DNA of 5,869 bases from Gammaproteobacteria bacterium (GTDB taxonomy: Bacteria > Gemmatimonadota > Gemmatimonadetes > Longimicrobiales > Gaopeijiaceae): contig VYDD01000401.1 in assembly GCA_009843625.1 (NCBI GenBank), forward strand, positions 1-5,869, given 5' to 3'. Shown in pieces: positions 1 through 5,346 of the stretch (position 1 is the stretch's first letter; every line of letters begins with the position of its first letter). The notes below the pieces were generated by a model that searched no databases, was not told the DNA's origin, and saw nothing but the letters and a program-made list of their open reading frames with translations. The translations under genes and the position numbers were made by a program.

Positions 1-45
1 ACTTCGCCCCTTGAACACCCCACCAGAGCCCAGGGAGGCTTGCCC

Positions 46-489
46 ATGAGCCGCTCGCTGAACAAGGTCACCCTCATCGGCAACGTCGGCTCGGATCCCG
101 ACATCCGCATGACCCCTTCCGGCACCAAGGTGGCGAAGTTCTCCGTCGCCACCAACGAGACCTTCAACGACCGTTCGGGGCGCCAGCAGGAGCGCACGCA
201 GTGGCACCGTCTCACCTTTTTCGGACGGCTTTCCGACGTCGTCGAGCAGTGGGTGAAGAAGGGAGACCGCCTGTACGTCGAAGGCCGGATCGAGTACTCG
301 CAGACCCAGACCCCGCAGGGAGAGACGCGCTACTGGACCGACATCATCGTGCGGGAAATGATCATGCTCGGATCGGGAGGCAGGACCCCCGAGATGGGCG
401 ACGCGGGAAGCCGCCCGCAGCGGTCGGGCGCGGATGCGGGAAGGCGCGGCGGACGGATGCAGGAGCCCGACGACGATCTGCCCTTCTAG
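46..489 (+). CDS. ssb: Single-stranded DNA-binding protein SSB
   Basis: This protein binds and protects single-stranded DNA during replication, repair and recombination, and recruits partner enzymes through its C-terminal tip. The 147-residue product has an N-terminal OB-fold (about residues 3-108), with the family opening LNKVTLIGNVGSDPDIR, the TQWHRLTFFGR strand (Trp53, equivalent to a base-stacking Trp in E. coli SSB) and the KKGDRLYVEGRIEY strand. A short Gly/Arg-rich linker (about 110-139) follows, ending in the acidic tip PDDDLPF, the standard partner-docking peptide. The linker is shorter than in E. coli. I chose ATG at 46 because GGGAGG (33-38) lies 7 nt upstream; an in-frame TTG at 40 is too close to that site. 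The gene converges with an unknown gene 21 nt beyond its stop. Its promoter is probably left of the window. The identification is very secure. Confidence 0.97.
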   Translation: MSRSLNKVTLIGNVGSDPDIRMTPSGTKVAKFSVATNETFNDRSGRQQERTQWHRLTFFGRLSDVVEQWVKKGDRLYVEGRIEYSQTQTPQGETRYWTDIIVREMIMLGSGGRTPEMGDAGSRPQRSGADAGRRGGRMQEPDDDLPF

Positions 490-508
490 CAGGGAGCGGA
501 CTCCCCGC
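489..508. terminator. Short hairpin between convergent ssb and unknown gene
   Basis: GGGAG (492-496) pairs with CTCCC (501-505) around the tetraloop CGGA. After an A/C mismatch, two further pairs (489-490 with 507-508) extend the stem. It fills most of the 21-nt gap between two tail-to-tail genes, where a bidirectional terminator would be expected. There is no T-run on either side, so intrinsic termination is unproven. Confidence 0.35.
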
Positions 509-510
509 CG

Positions 511-882
511 TCACCGCGACGGAGGCGGCCCGCGCTCCTCCGAGCGCCACAGATCGAGCAGCACGGCTTCGAAGTGTTCGGGGTTGTCCCTGTATTGCTC
601 GACCCAGTCCTCGAAGGAAGGCAGTTCTTCCTCCGCGTAGATCCTGGTCGTGGCCAGGCGAACCATCTCGTCGTAGGAGAGCTCTCCGGGTTCCCCGGAA
701 TCCCGGACCAGATCCTTGACGAAGACGAACATCTCGTCCGGGGACATGCGCTGGATGATCCGGAATACACGCGCGGAACAGTAGTCACGATGCTTCGCGC
801 GCAAAACAGCGAGCGACGCGCGGTCCTGCGCGTACTGTGAGGAGTGGGCCCCGGTTCCGCCCGGCCCATCAGTACCCGCCAC
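511..882 (-). CDS. Unknown acidic, helical 123-residue protein
   Basis: I do not recognise the family. The product has a Gly-rich, probably flexible N-terminus (about 1-15) and then a region that reads as mostly alpha-helical: RMSPDEMFVFVKDLVRD (45-61), a PGELSYDEMVRLATTRIYAEEELPSFEDWVEQY stretch (65-97), and FEAVLLDLW near the end. The C-terminal half is rich in Asp/Glu and aromatic residues. There is no signal peptide, membrane segment or metal-binding cluster (one Cys, residue 35). The amino-acid make-up is protein-like, whereas the overlapping frames on both strands give Arg/Ser/Pro-rich nonsense. The start is GTG at 882, with GGGAGGA (886-892) about 4 nt upstream, slightly close. It converges with ssb and is separated by 143 nt from the leftward small regulator gene to its right. 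It appears to have its own promoter and leader. It is probably a real cytosolic protein of unknown role. Confidence 0.75.
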   Translation of the reverse strand: MAGTDGPGGTGAHSSQYAQDRASLAVLRAKHRDYCSARVFRIIQRMSPDEMFVFVKDLVRDSGEPGELSYDEMVRLATTRIYAEEELPSFEDWVEQYRDNPEHFEAVLLDLWRSEERGPPPSR

Positions 883-930
883 GTCTCCTCCCGTATTGTC
901 CCCCGCAACCGGTGTGCGTCGGACGTTGAA

Positions 931-963
931 CTGAAAGGGCCCCGATCAGGAGATCTCTTTCAG
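931..963 (-). promoter_or_regulatory. Leader hairpin upstream of the unknown gene
   Basis: CTGAAAG (931-937) and CTTTCAG (957-963) are perfect inverted repeats. A wobble pair and a G-C pair may extend the stem inward; the loop is about 15-19 nt. It lies about 50-80 nt upstream of the GTG start at 882 and just after the transcript start predicted from the candidate promoter at 972-1000, so it would form at the 5' end of that mRNA. It could stabilise the message, act in regulation, or terminate readthrough from the gene at 1026-1220. There is no U-tract. Confidence 0.35.
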
Positions 964-971
964 GCGGGTGT

Positions 972-1000
972 ATTCTACTGGAACCGGTTCAACAATGCCA
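972..1000 (-). promoter_or_regulatory. Candidate promoter with palindromic operator
   Basis: Read on the minus strand, a -10-like TAGAAT (972-977, 5 of 6 to TATAAT) lies 17 nt from a weak -35-like TGGCAT (995-1000). The spacer holds a perfect 10-bp palindrome, GAACCGGTTC (981-990). A dyad between -35 and -10 is a common place for a repressor site. Transcription from here would start near 965 and read into the unknown gene at 511-882. The -35 match is poor, so an alternative sigma factor or activator is possible, or the match is chance. Confidence 0.35.
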
Positions 1001-1025
1001 TGCCGGGTATTGGGCAAGCCTGCGT

Positions 1026-1220
1026 CTAGCGGGCTTCGCCGGTGCAGGGGGTGAGAGACTCCTCGTGCTCCTTCAGGTGCTCGTAGATGCTGCGGCGGGT
1101 AAGTCCCCCGATGAGGACGCGGCTGAGAAACTCCGGGTCTGATTCCTGGACCGCTTCGGCCTTCCTGGCGACGTCACGCGGCAGACGTACGTTGAGGTTC
1201 ACGGATCGGGTTTCCCACAT
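1026..1220 (-). CDS. Small ribbon-helix-helix-like protein
   Basis: This 64-residue product reads like a ribbon-helix-helix DNA-binding protein, a fold common in antitoxins and small repressors. A polar/hydrophobic alternating strand (SVNLNVRLP, residues 6-14) is followed by helix A (RDVARKAEAVQES, 15-27), a DP turn (28-29) and a long helix B (EFLSRVLIGGLTRRSIYEHLKEHEES, 30-55). The fold call comes from this pattern, not from a database hit. ATG at 1220 is preferred. The open frame continues to 1334, but the added Arg/Pro-rich residues look non-coding. The nearest purine-rich ribosome site, AGGGGAG (1233-1239), is about 12 nt from the ATG, longer than ideal. A GAATC-T-GATTC palindrome (1262-1272) lies about 42 nt upstream and could be an operator or chance. 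No toxin gene is adjacent, so it is more likely a stand-alone regulator than half of a toxin-antitoxin pair. Confidence 0.6.
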   Translation of the reverse strand: MWETRSVNLNVRLPRDVARKAEAVQESDPEFLSRVLIGGLTRRSIYEHLKEHEESLTPCTGEAR

Positions 1221-1417
1221 CTTGGCGGCTCGCTCCCCTGGGACGATGTGAAACGAAAGCTGAATCTGATTCCTCTTCCCCCGCGCGGGCCTCAAGACCC
1301 CGCGATGGGGCCGGACCCGGCACTTGGCGATCATCCTTCAAGGCACGGATGGTAAGAGGTCGGACCCGGGGGCGCAAGGGTATCGAAACGAATCGAAAGC
1401 GAACGGGCAAAATCTCA

Positions 1418-1442
1418 TAACTAATTGTGTATCAATGAGTTA
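1418..1442. promoter_or_regulatory. AT-rich inverted repeat, possible operator
   Basis: TAACTAATTG (1418-1427) and CAATGAGTTA (1433-1442) are inverted repeats matching at 9 of 10 positions around the 5-bp spacer TGTAT. The dyad sits in an AT-rich island that contrasts sharply with its GC-rich surroundings, between two divergently read genes. An overlapping alternative fold pairs TTGTGT (1425-1430) with ACACAA (1453-1458). It is best explained as a protein-binding site. The 10-5-10 layout loosely recalls recombinase core sites, but there is no integrase gene or direct-repeat partner here. Confidence 0.45.
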
Positions 1443-1466
1443 CATGATATCGACACAAACGATAAT
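1439..1466 (+). promoter_or_regulatory. Weak candidate promoter reading toward rpsU
   Basis: GTTACA (1439-1444, 4 of 6 to TTGACA) and GATAAT (1461-1466, 5 of 6 to TATAAT) are 16 nt apart, with transcription predicted to start near 1473. This would give rpsU a leader of about 350 nt. The right arm of the inverted repeat overlaps the -35 element, which would fit repression. AT-rich DNA yields such matches easily, so this is tentative. Confidence 0.25.
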
Positions 1467-1717
1467 TCACTTGTTCCCGAGCACTGTGCGAAGCCCTCCA
1501 AGGCAGCTTCATGGCTTCCATAAGTTGCTGCCCACGCTCGTTTTCCACCTACGCGCCCGTGACGTCCCGGAGATCCTTGCGATACAAATGTTTTGCAAAA
1601 AACCGGCTCTGCACTCCTCCATGCCCGGCGGAAGCCAATGTGGGCCCTGACCCCGCCAGCCGACCGCACGAATCGGGCAGATCGCCTGCCCCGCGCTCCG
1701 GGACGAGAGCGAACGGG

Positions 1718-1739
1718 GATTCCGGGAAGGCCGGGAATC
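1718..1739 (+). other. Hairpin in the presumed rpsU leader
   Basis: GATTCC (1718-1723) pairs exactly with GGAATC (1734-1739), and inner GG/CC pairs with one bulged G can extend the stem toward a small loop. It lies about 80 nt before the rpsU TTG start and has no following T-run, so it is not an obvious terminator. It could be a leader structure affecting rpsU translation, or chance in GC-rich DNA. Confidence 0.25.
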
Positions 1740-1819
1740 GACTAGATTGCCTGCCCGGACCCGAGGGCGTCGCTCGCGGTGTCTCAGCGCAGCAGGCTAC
1801 AGCGAAAGGAAGGCTCTGT

Positions 1820-2020
1820 TTGGAAGTCTTGATTCAGGAAGGCGAGAATCTGGAGCGGGCGCTTCGACGCTTCAAGCGCAAGGTACAGCGATCCGGGCTC
1901 TACTCCGAGTTGCGCAAACGGCGCTTCTACGAGAAGCCGAGCGCGCAACGCAAGCGGAAGAGGGAAGCCGCAATCCGCCGCGAACGGCGGCGTCAGAGGC
2001 GAACCTCGTCCCGCCGCTGA
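1820..2020 (+). CDS. rpsU: 30S ribosomal protein bS21
   Basis: bS21 is a small basic protein of the 30S subunit platform, near the 3' end of 16S rRNA, that helps mRNA selection at initiation. The 66-residue product shows the family pattern: an EGENLERALRRFKRKVQ segment (7-23), the RRFYEKPS motif (34-41) typical of S21 (E. coli has REFYEKPT), and an Arg/Lys-rich helix to the end. I chose TTG at 1820 because AAAGGAAGG (1805-1813) lies 6 nt upstream and because it gives the usual short EVLIQEGE start; the frame is open far upstream but that part is not protein-like. The gene is monocistronic as far as visible, not next to dnaG or rpoD as in enterobacteria. A rare start codon in a ribosomal protein gene suggests tuned or autoregulated translation (inference). 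The end converges with the metabolic operon. Confidence 0.93.
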   Translation: MEVLIQEGENLERALRRFKRKVQRSGLYSELRKRRFYEKPSAQRKRKREAAIRRERRRQRRTSSRR

Positions 2021-2041
2021 GAGACGCGCGCGCCCGACTAC

Positions 2042-2068
2042 AGCCCGCTCCTTGCCCCAGGACGGGCT
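2042..2068. terminator. Hairpin between convergent rpsU and the hbd operon
   Basis: AGCCCG (2042-2047) plus TCCT (2049-2052) pair with AGGA (2059-2062) plus CGGGCT (2063-2068), giving a 10-bp stem with one bulged C and a 6-nt loop. It lies 21 nt after the rpsU stop and 16 nt beyond the stop of the leftward dehydrogenase gene, so it could end transcripts from both sides. The downstream rightward sequence has only a TTT, so termination may need Rho or rest on the stem alone. Confidence 0.55.
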
Positions 2069-2084
2069 CCTGCAGTTTAGCCGG

Positions 2085-2963
2085 CTACAGCGGCAGAGGA
2101 CGCGGCGGCTTCGCGCTCCAGTCGTAGAATCCCTTCCCGGTCTTGCGCCCGAATCTGCCCAGCGCCACAAGGCGCTTGAGAAGCGGCGGCGGGGCGTATC
2201 TTGATTCCCGGTATTCCTCGAACATGATTTCCGCGATGCGATACGTCGTGTCGACGCCGACGAAATCGCAGAGGAGAAACGGGCCCATCGGGTAGCCGGT
2301 TCCCAGCATCATCCCGCGGTCGATGTCCTCGACCGATGCCACCCCCCGCTCCAGTTGGCGAATCGCGTCCAGCATGTAGGGCACGAGCAGCAGATTGACG
2401 ACGAAACCGGAGTTGTCCTTCGCCTTGATGGGCTCTTTGCCCAGGTCGCGCGCGAACCGGTAGGCGGCGTCGAAGACCTTCTCGTCGGTCGCGATGGTGC
2501 GGACCACTTCCACCAGCTTCATCACCGGCACCGGGTTGAAGAAGTGCAGTCCGACGACCCGGTCGGGGCGACCGGTGGCAGCAGCGATTTCGGTGATCGT
2601 GAGCGAGCTGGTGTTGGACGCGAAGATGGTCTCCGGACCGGTGATTTCGTCCAGCGCGCCCATCAGCTCCGACTTGATCGCCAGGTCCTCGACGATCGCC
2701 TCGATCACGAGGTCCCGGTCGGCCATGTCCGCGAGCGACGTCGTGAACGACATCCGGCCCCGGGCCTCGTCACGCGCCGCCGGGGAGAGCTTTTCCTTCT
2801 CCACCGCCCGGCCCATCGACTTGACGATTCGGCTCCTGCCGCCTTCGAGCGCGCCTTCGTCGACTTCGCTCACCAGGACGTCGAATCCGGCCCTGGCCGC
2901 GACCTCGGCGATGCCGCTCCCCATGAGGCCGCAGCCGGCGACCCCTACTCGCTGAATGTTCAC
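2085..2963 (-). CDS. hbd: 3-hydroxybutyryl-CoA dehydrogenase
   Basis: This enzyme interconverts acetoacetyl-CoA (or other 3-ketoacyl-CoA) and (S)-3-hydroxyacyl-CoA with NAD(H), in the cytosol. The 292-residue protein is full length for the stand-alone family. The N-terminal Rossmann domain (about 1-185) has the nucleotide loop GVAGCGLMGSGIA (Gly10, 12, 15). Acidic Glu33/Asp35 near the end of strand 2 fit NAD preference. Catalytic residues line up by spacing with the animal enzyme: Ser119 in SNTSS, His140 and Glu152 in the HFFNPVPVMKLVE stretch, and Asn190 in NSGFVVN. The C-terminal helical dimerisation domain ends with GRKTGKGFYDW. The start is GTG at 2963, with GGAGG (2969-2973) 5 nt upstream. 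The ribosome site begins directly after the thiolase stop (10-nt gap), so translation is probably coupled. The partner thiolase makes or uses its substrate. Role: butyrate/PHB-type synthesis or fatty-acid breakdown; direction cannot be told. The symbol paaH or fadB2 would also fit. Confidence 0.93.
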   Translation of the reverse strand: MNIQRVGVAGCGLMGSGIAEVAARAGFDVLVSEVDEGALEGGRSRIVKSMGRAVEKEKLSPAARDEARGRMSFTTSLADMADRDLVIEAIVEDLAIKSELMGALDEITGPETIFASNTSSLTITEIAAATGRPDRVVGLHFFNPVPVMKLVEVVRTIATDEKVFDAAYRFARDLGKEPIKAKDNSGFVVNLLLVPYMLDAIRQLERGVASVEDIDRGMMLGTGYPMGPFLLCDFVGVDTTYRIAEIMFEEYRESRYAPPPLLKRLVALGRFGRKTGKGFYDWSAKPPRPLPL

Positions 2964-2973
2964 GTCTTCCTCC

Positions 2974-4176
2974 TCAGGAGAAGGCCTCGACGACCACGGC
3001 CCCGCCCTGGCCGCCCCCGATGCACGCGGACCCGAGCCAGAAGCGCGCGCCGCGCCTCCTCAGTTCGTGAAGCAGGTGGATGGTGATGCGGGTTCCCGAG
3101 GCCGCCAGCGGATGCGTGATGGCGATGGCCCCGCCATTGACGTTGGTGCTTTCCGGGTCCAGTCCCAGATCACGCTCGACGGACGCGTACTGCGGCGCGA
3201 ACGCCTCGTTGACCTCGACCAGTTCCATGTCGTCGAGCGCGAGGCCCGCCCTGTCGAGGGCGGCGCGGGCGGCCGGAGCGGGTCCGATGCCCATGATCCT
3301 CGGCTCCACCCCCACGAACGCCCACGAGACCAGGCGGCCGATGGGCGAGAGCCCCTCGCCGGCGGCCCATTCGGCGTCGGCGATGACCGTGCTGGCGGAT
3401 CCGTCGCCGATGCCGCTCGCGTTCCCGGCCGTGACGAAACCGCCCTTGCGGAAGTACGGCCGCAACCGGGCCAGCCCCTCCAGCGTGACGTCGGGGCGGA
3501 TGTGCTCGTCGGCGGCGAACTCCTTCTCGCCCTTGCGGGTGCGGATGGTGATGGGGACGACCTCGTCGGCGAAGCGGCCTTCGTCCCAGGCGGCCCGGGC
3601 GCGCACATGGCTGCGGTGCGCCACCTCGTCGGAGTACTCGCGCGTCACCTCGTACCGGTCACCGAGTTCTTCGGCGGTCTGCGCCATGGTGAGGCCGCAA
3701 CTGGTGTCCTCGAGGGCGGTCCAGAGCAGATCCTCGAAGTAGCGGCCGGGATCCCCCAGGCGCAGGCTGCCCCAGCGGGCGCCGCGCACCACGTGGGGCG
3801 CCTGGCTCATCGACTCGGTCCCGCCGCAGAGCACCGCCCGGGCGCCGCCGTGGAGGATCTCGTGGGCCCCGCTGGCAATCGCCTGGAAGCCCGAGCCGCA
3901 CAGCCGGTTGACGGTCAGGGCGGGAACGCGGTCGGGCGTGCCCACCCCCAGCCCGACGTGACGGGCGAGGTAGATGGCGTCGCCCGAGGTCTGGAGCGCG
4001 TTCCCGTAGACGACATGGTCGAGCCGGTCGGGCGTGAGGCCGGCGGCCTCTACCGCGGCCCTGCCCGACACGACGCCCAGTTGGGTGGCCGACAGATGCT
4101 TGAGCGATCCGCCGAACGCCCCGAAGCCGGTCCGCTTTCCGGAAAGGAAGACGATTTCTCTCGCGCGGCCGGTCAT
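2974..4176 (-). CDS. Acetyl-CoA acetyltransferase (thiolase II family)
   Basis: The enzyme condenses two acetyl-CoA to acetoacetyl-CoA or runs the reverse thiolysis. At 400 residues it is a normal-length thiolase. Visible active-site elements: nucleophile Cys93 in NRLCGSGFQA, the FVTAGNASG loop (247-255), NEAF (323-326), His355 in THPLAASGTR, and Cys385 in CIGGGQGG near the end. Two motifs depart from the usual forms: ITHPLAASG instead of LGHPLGASG, and GIGDGSA instead of GINDGAA. The catalytic residues remain, so it should be active, perhaps with shifted substrate range. ATG at 4176 has only a modest GAGAGAG ribosome site (4183-4189) 6 nt upstream, and an upstream mini-frame overlaps it. The next gene, 10 nt away, encodes the dehydrogenase for its product; the LeuB-like gene lies 93 nt upstream. 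Names such as atoB, phaA or thlA are possible; sequence alone does not choose. Confidence 0.93.
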   Translation of the reverse strand: MTGRAREIVFLSGKRTGFGAFGGSLKHLSATQLGVVSGRAAVEAAGLTPDRLDHVVYGNALQTSGDAIYLARHVGLGVGTPDRVPALTVNRLCGSGFQAIASGAHEILHGGARAVLCGGTESMSQAPHVVRGARWGSLRLGDPGRYFEDLLWTALEDTSCGLTMAQTAEELGDRYEVTREYSDEVAHRSHVRARAAWDEGRFADEVVPITIRTRKGEKEFAADEHIRPDVTLEGLARLRPYFRKGGFVTAGNASGIGDGSASTVIADAEWAAGEGLSPIGRLVSWAFVGVEPRIMGIGPAPAARAALDRAGLALDDMELVEVNEAFAPQYASVERDLGLDPESTNVNGGAIAITHPLAASGTRITIHLLHELRRRGARFWLGSACIGGGQGGAVVVEAFS

Positions 4177-4203
4177 GTGCGGCTCTCTCGATCGGTCATG
4201 TGC
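4170..4203. repeat. Duplicated start-codon segment before the thiolase gene
   Basis: The 11-bp sequence CGGTCATGTGC occurs at 4170-4180 and again at 4193-4203, 23 bp apart. On the minus strand each copy reads GCACATGACCG and so contains an ATG. The first copy read by the ribosome (ATG at 4199) is the duplicate; the second (4176) is the thiolase start. It looks like a small tandem duplication that has partly diverged. Confidence 0.7.
4173..4199 (-). CDS. Possible 8-codon upstream frame overlapping the thiolase start
   Basis: ATG at 4199 is preceded by AAGGGAG (4207-4213) at 7 nt, a better ribosome site than that of the thiolase itself. The frame encodes MTDRESRT and ends in TGA at 4173-4175, overlapping the thiolase ATG at 4174-4176 as ATGA. 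This is the classic arrangement for termination-reinitiation. An in-frame ATG at 4217 would add six codons but lacks as good a site. It may tune thiolase translation or be a harmless by-product of the duplication. Confidence 0.35.
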   Translation of the reverse strand: MTDRESRT

Positions 4204-4269
4204 AGTCTCCCTTGCATCAATTGCTTGCGGTCGCGCCCCGGGGCGGTGGGTTTCGGCGCCGCGCGTGCC

Positions 4270-5346
4270 CTATGGCCCGCTCAGCCGGTCACATATGGCT
4301 CCCCCGGCCGCAGCGGTCGTCAGGGTGCCCCCGAGATCGGGGGTGACCTGGCCGGCAGCGAGGGCGAGCCGGACGGCACGGTCGATGTCTCCGGCGACCG
4401 CGTCGTGGCCCAGGTGGCGGGCCATGAGAGCCGCCGAGCGGACAGCGGCGATCGGGTTGGCCCGTCCGCTGCCGGCGATGTCCGGAGCCGAGCCGTGCAC
4501 GGGCTCGAACAGGGCATGACGCCCGGGGTGCAGCGTCCCCGAAGGCGCCATGCCGAGCCCCCCGGTCACTTCCGCGGCCAGATCGCTGATGATGTCTCCG
4601 AACAGGTTCGAGGTGACCAGCACGGAGTAGCGCCCCGGGCGGCGCACCAGATCCATGGCCATCGCGTCCACCAGCATGACATCGCTCTCGATCTCGCCGT
4701 ACTCGGCGCGCACGTCGTCATACGTCCGGCGCCAGAGTGCGCCCGCGGCGGGGAGGGCGTTGGCCTTGTCGACCATCGTCACCCGGCGGCTCCCCTCTGC
4801 GCGCGCGTATTCGAAGGCGGCCCGCACCAGGCGCTCCACCCCCTTGCGCGTATTCACATCCTCCTGGATCGCGATCTCATCGGGAGTGCCCTTCTTGAAG
4901 TGCCCGCCCATGTTCACGTAGGCGCCTTCCGTACTCTCGCGGAAGATGTCGATGTGGATCCCGCCGGCGGGAACCTCACTCAGCGGGCAGTAGCGGGGAT
5001 CGAGCAGCTCGCAGGGCCGGAAATTGACGTAGAGGTCGAGGCGAAACCGGAGGCCCAGGAGTATGTCGCGGATGTGGCGGTTGTCGGGCACCCGGGGATC
5101 TCCCAGCGCGCCCAGAAGAATGGCGTCGTAGTTGTCCGCGAGGCGGCGGATTTCGTCGTCGGTGACGGTCACGCCGTCGCGCAGGTAGCGCTCGGCCCCC
5201 AGGTCCCAGTGGACGAAGTCGACCGCGGCGCCGTGCAGATCGGCCGCCGCCCGAAAACAGCGTACCGCCTCACGGGTGACGTCAACCCCGATGCCGTCTC
5301 CGGGAATGACCGCAACCCGCGCCGTCCCGCCCGCAGCCTCACGCAC
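4270..5346 (-). CDS. leuB: 3-isopropylmalate dehydrogenase-type enzyme
   Basis: A member of the isocitrate/isopropylmalate dehydrogenase family, which oxidatively decarboxylates (2R,3S)-3-isopropylmalate to 2-oxoisocaproate in leucine synthesis. The 358-residue protein has VIPGDGIG (13-20); the substrate arginines Arg100, Arg110 (in NFRP) and Arg136 (in FRESTEGAY, with Tyr143); Lys194 in VDKAN; metal-binding Asp227, Asp251 and Asp255 within the signature NLFGDIISDLAAEVTGGLG (247-265); and EPVHGSAPDIAG (281-292), whose Asp289 favours NAD over NADP. Leu96-Leu97 ahead of Arg100 fit the hydrophobic isopropyl pocket of LeuB. RESTEG with NMGG and GTPDE resembles the actinobacterial LeuB branch rather than E. 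coli. GTG at 5346 overlaps the upstream stop by 8 nt, with GGGAGG about 10 nt ahead. Other decarboxylating dehydrogenases (homoisocitrate, methylmalate, tartrate) cannot be fully excluded, and no other leucine genes are visible. Confidence 0.82.
   Translation of the reverse strand: MREAAGGTARVAVIPGDGIGVDVTREAVRCFRAAADLHGAAVDFVHWDLGAERYLRDGVTVTDDEIRRLADNYDAILLGALGDPRVPDNRHIRDILLGLRFRLDLYVNFRPCELLDPRYCPLSEVPAGGIHIDIFRESTEGAYVNMGGHFKKGTPDEIAIQEDVNTRKGVERLVRAAFEYARAEGSRRVTMVDKANALPAAGALWRRTYDDVRAEYGEIESDVMLVDAMAMDLVRRPGRYSVLVTSNLFGDIISDLAAEVTGGLGMAPSGTLHPGRHALFEPVHGSAPDIAGSGRANPIAAVRSAALMARHLGHDAVAGDIDRAVRLALAAGQVTPDLGGTLTTAAAGGAICDRLSGP

Larger units (their letters stand above)
1221..1819. other. 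About 600 bp without a convincing gene
   Basis: Between the divergent small regulator and rpsU I find no open frame with protein-like composition on either strand, and no tRNA-like TTCGANNCC arm or cloverleaf. It holds a GC-rich stem (CGCGGG 1284-1289 with CCCGCG 1299-1304), an AT-rich island (about 1409-1475) with an inverted repeat, a 10-bp palindrome TTTTGCAAAA (1591-1600), a second weak promoter-like pair (GTGACG 1559-1564, TACAAA 1583-1588) and a hairpin at 1718-1739. It probably contains the promoters for both flanking genes and a long rpsU leader. A small RNA cannot be excluded. Confidence 0.6.

Noticed and set aside
40..45. TTG start for ssb two codons upstream
   Set aside because: GGGAGG ends only 1 nt before this TTG but 7 nt before the ATG at 46, and the SSB family begins near that ATG.
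486..908. A second leftward open frame overlapping the unknown gene
   Set aside because: Its product is dominated by Arg/Ser/Thr with no hydrophobic pattern, a shadow of the better frame at 511-882.
1016..1036. AAGCC/GGCTT stem across the end of the ribbon-helix-helix-like gene
   Set aside because: Only five pairs with an 11-nt loop, straddling the stop codon and lacking a U-tract.
1221..1334. Longer start for the ribbon-helix-helix-like gene
   Set aside because: The 38 added residues are Arg/Pro-rich without a fold pattern, and the strand-helix-helix unit begins right after the ATG at 1220.
1418..1466. Xer/dif-like or integrase attachment site
   Set aside because: The spacing only loosely resembles a recombinase core, there is no matching direct repeat or integrase gene in the window, and the arms do not match the dif consensus as I know it.
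1324..1669. Open frames on both strands in the gene-free stretch
   Set aside because: They lack good ribosome sites and protein-like composition and overlap each other; I treat them as chance.
1511..1819. Upstream extension of the bS21 frame to an ATG at 1511
   Set aside because: The extra 103 residues are Pro/Arg/Ser/Cys-rich and unlike any S21, which is normally under about 75 residues; a strong ribosome site sits just before the TTG at 1820.
4234..4245. CGCCCCGGGGCG palindrome between the LeuB-like and thiolase genes
   Set aside because: A 12-bp GC-only palindrome is easily produced by chance at this base composition, leaves no room for a loop, and has no T-run, so I do not call it a terminator.
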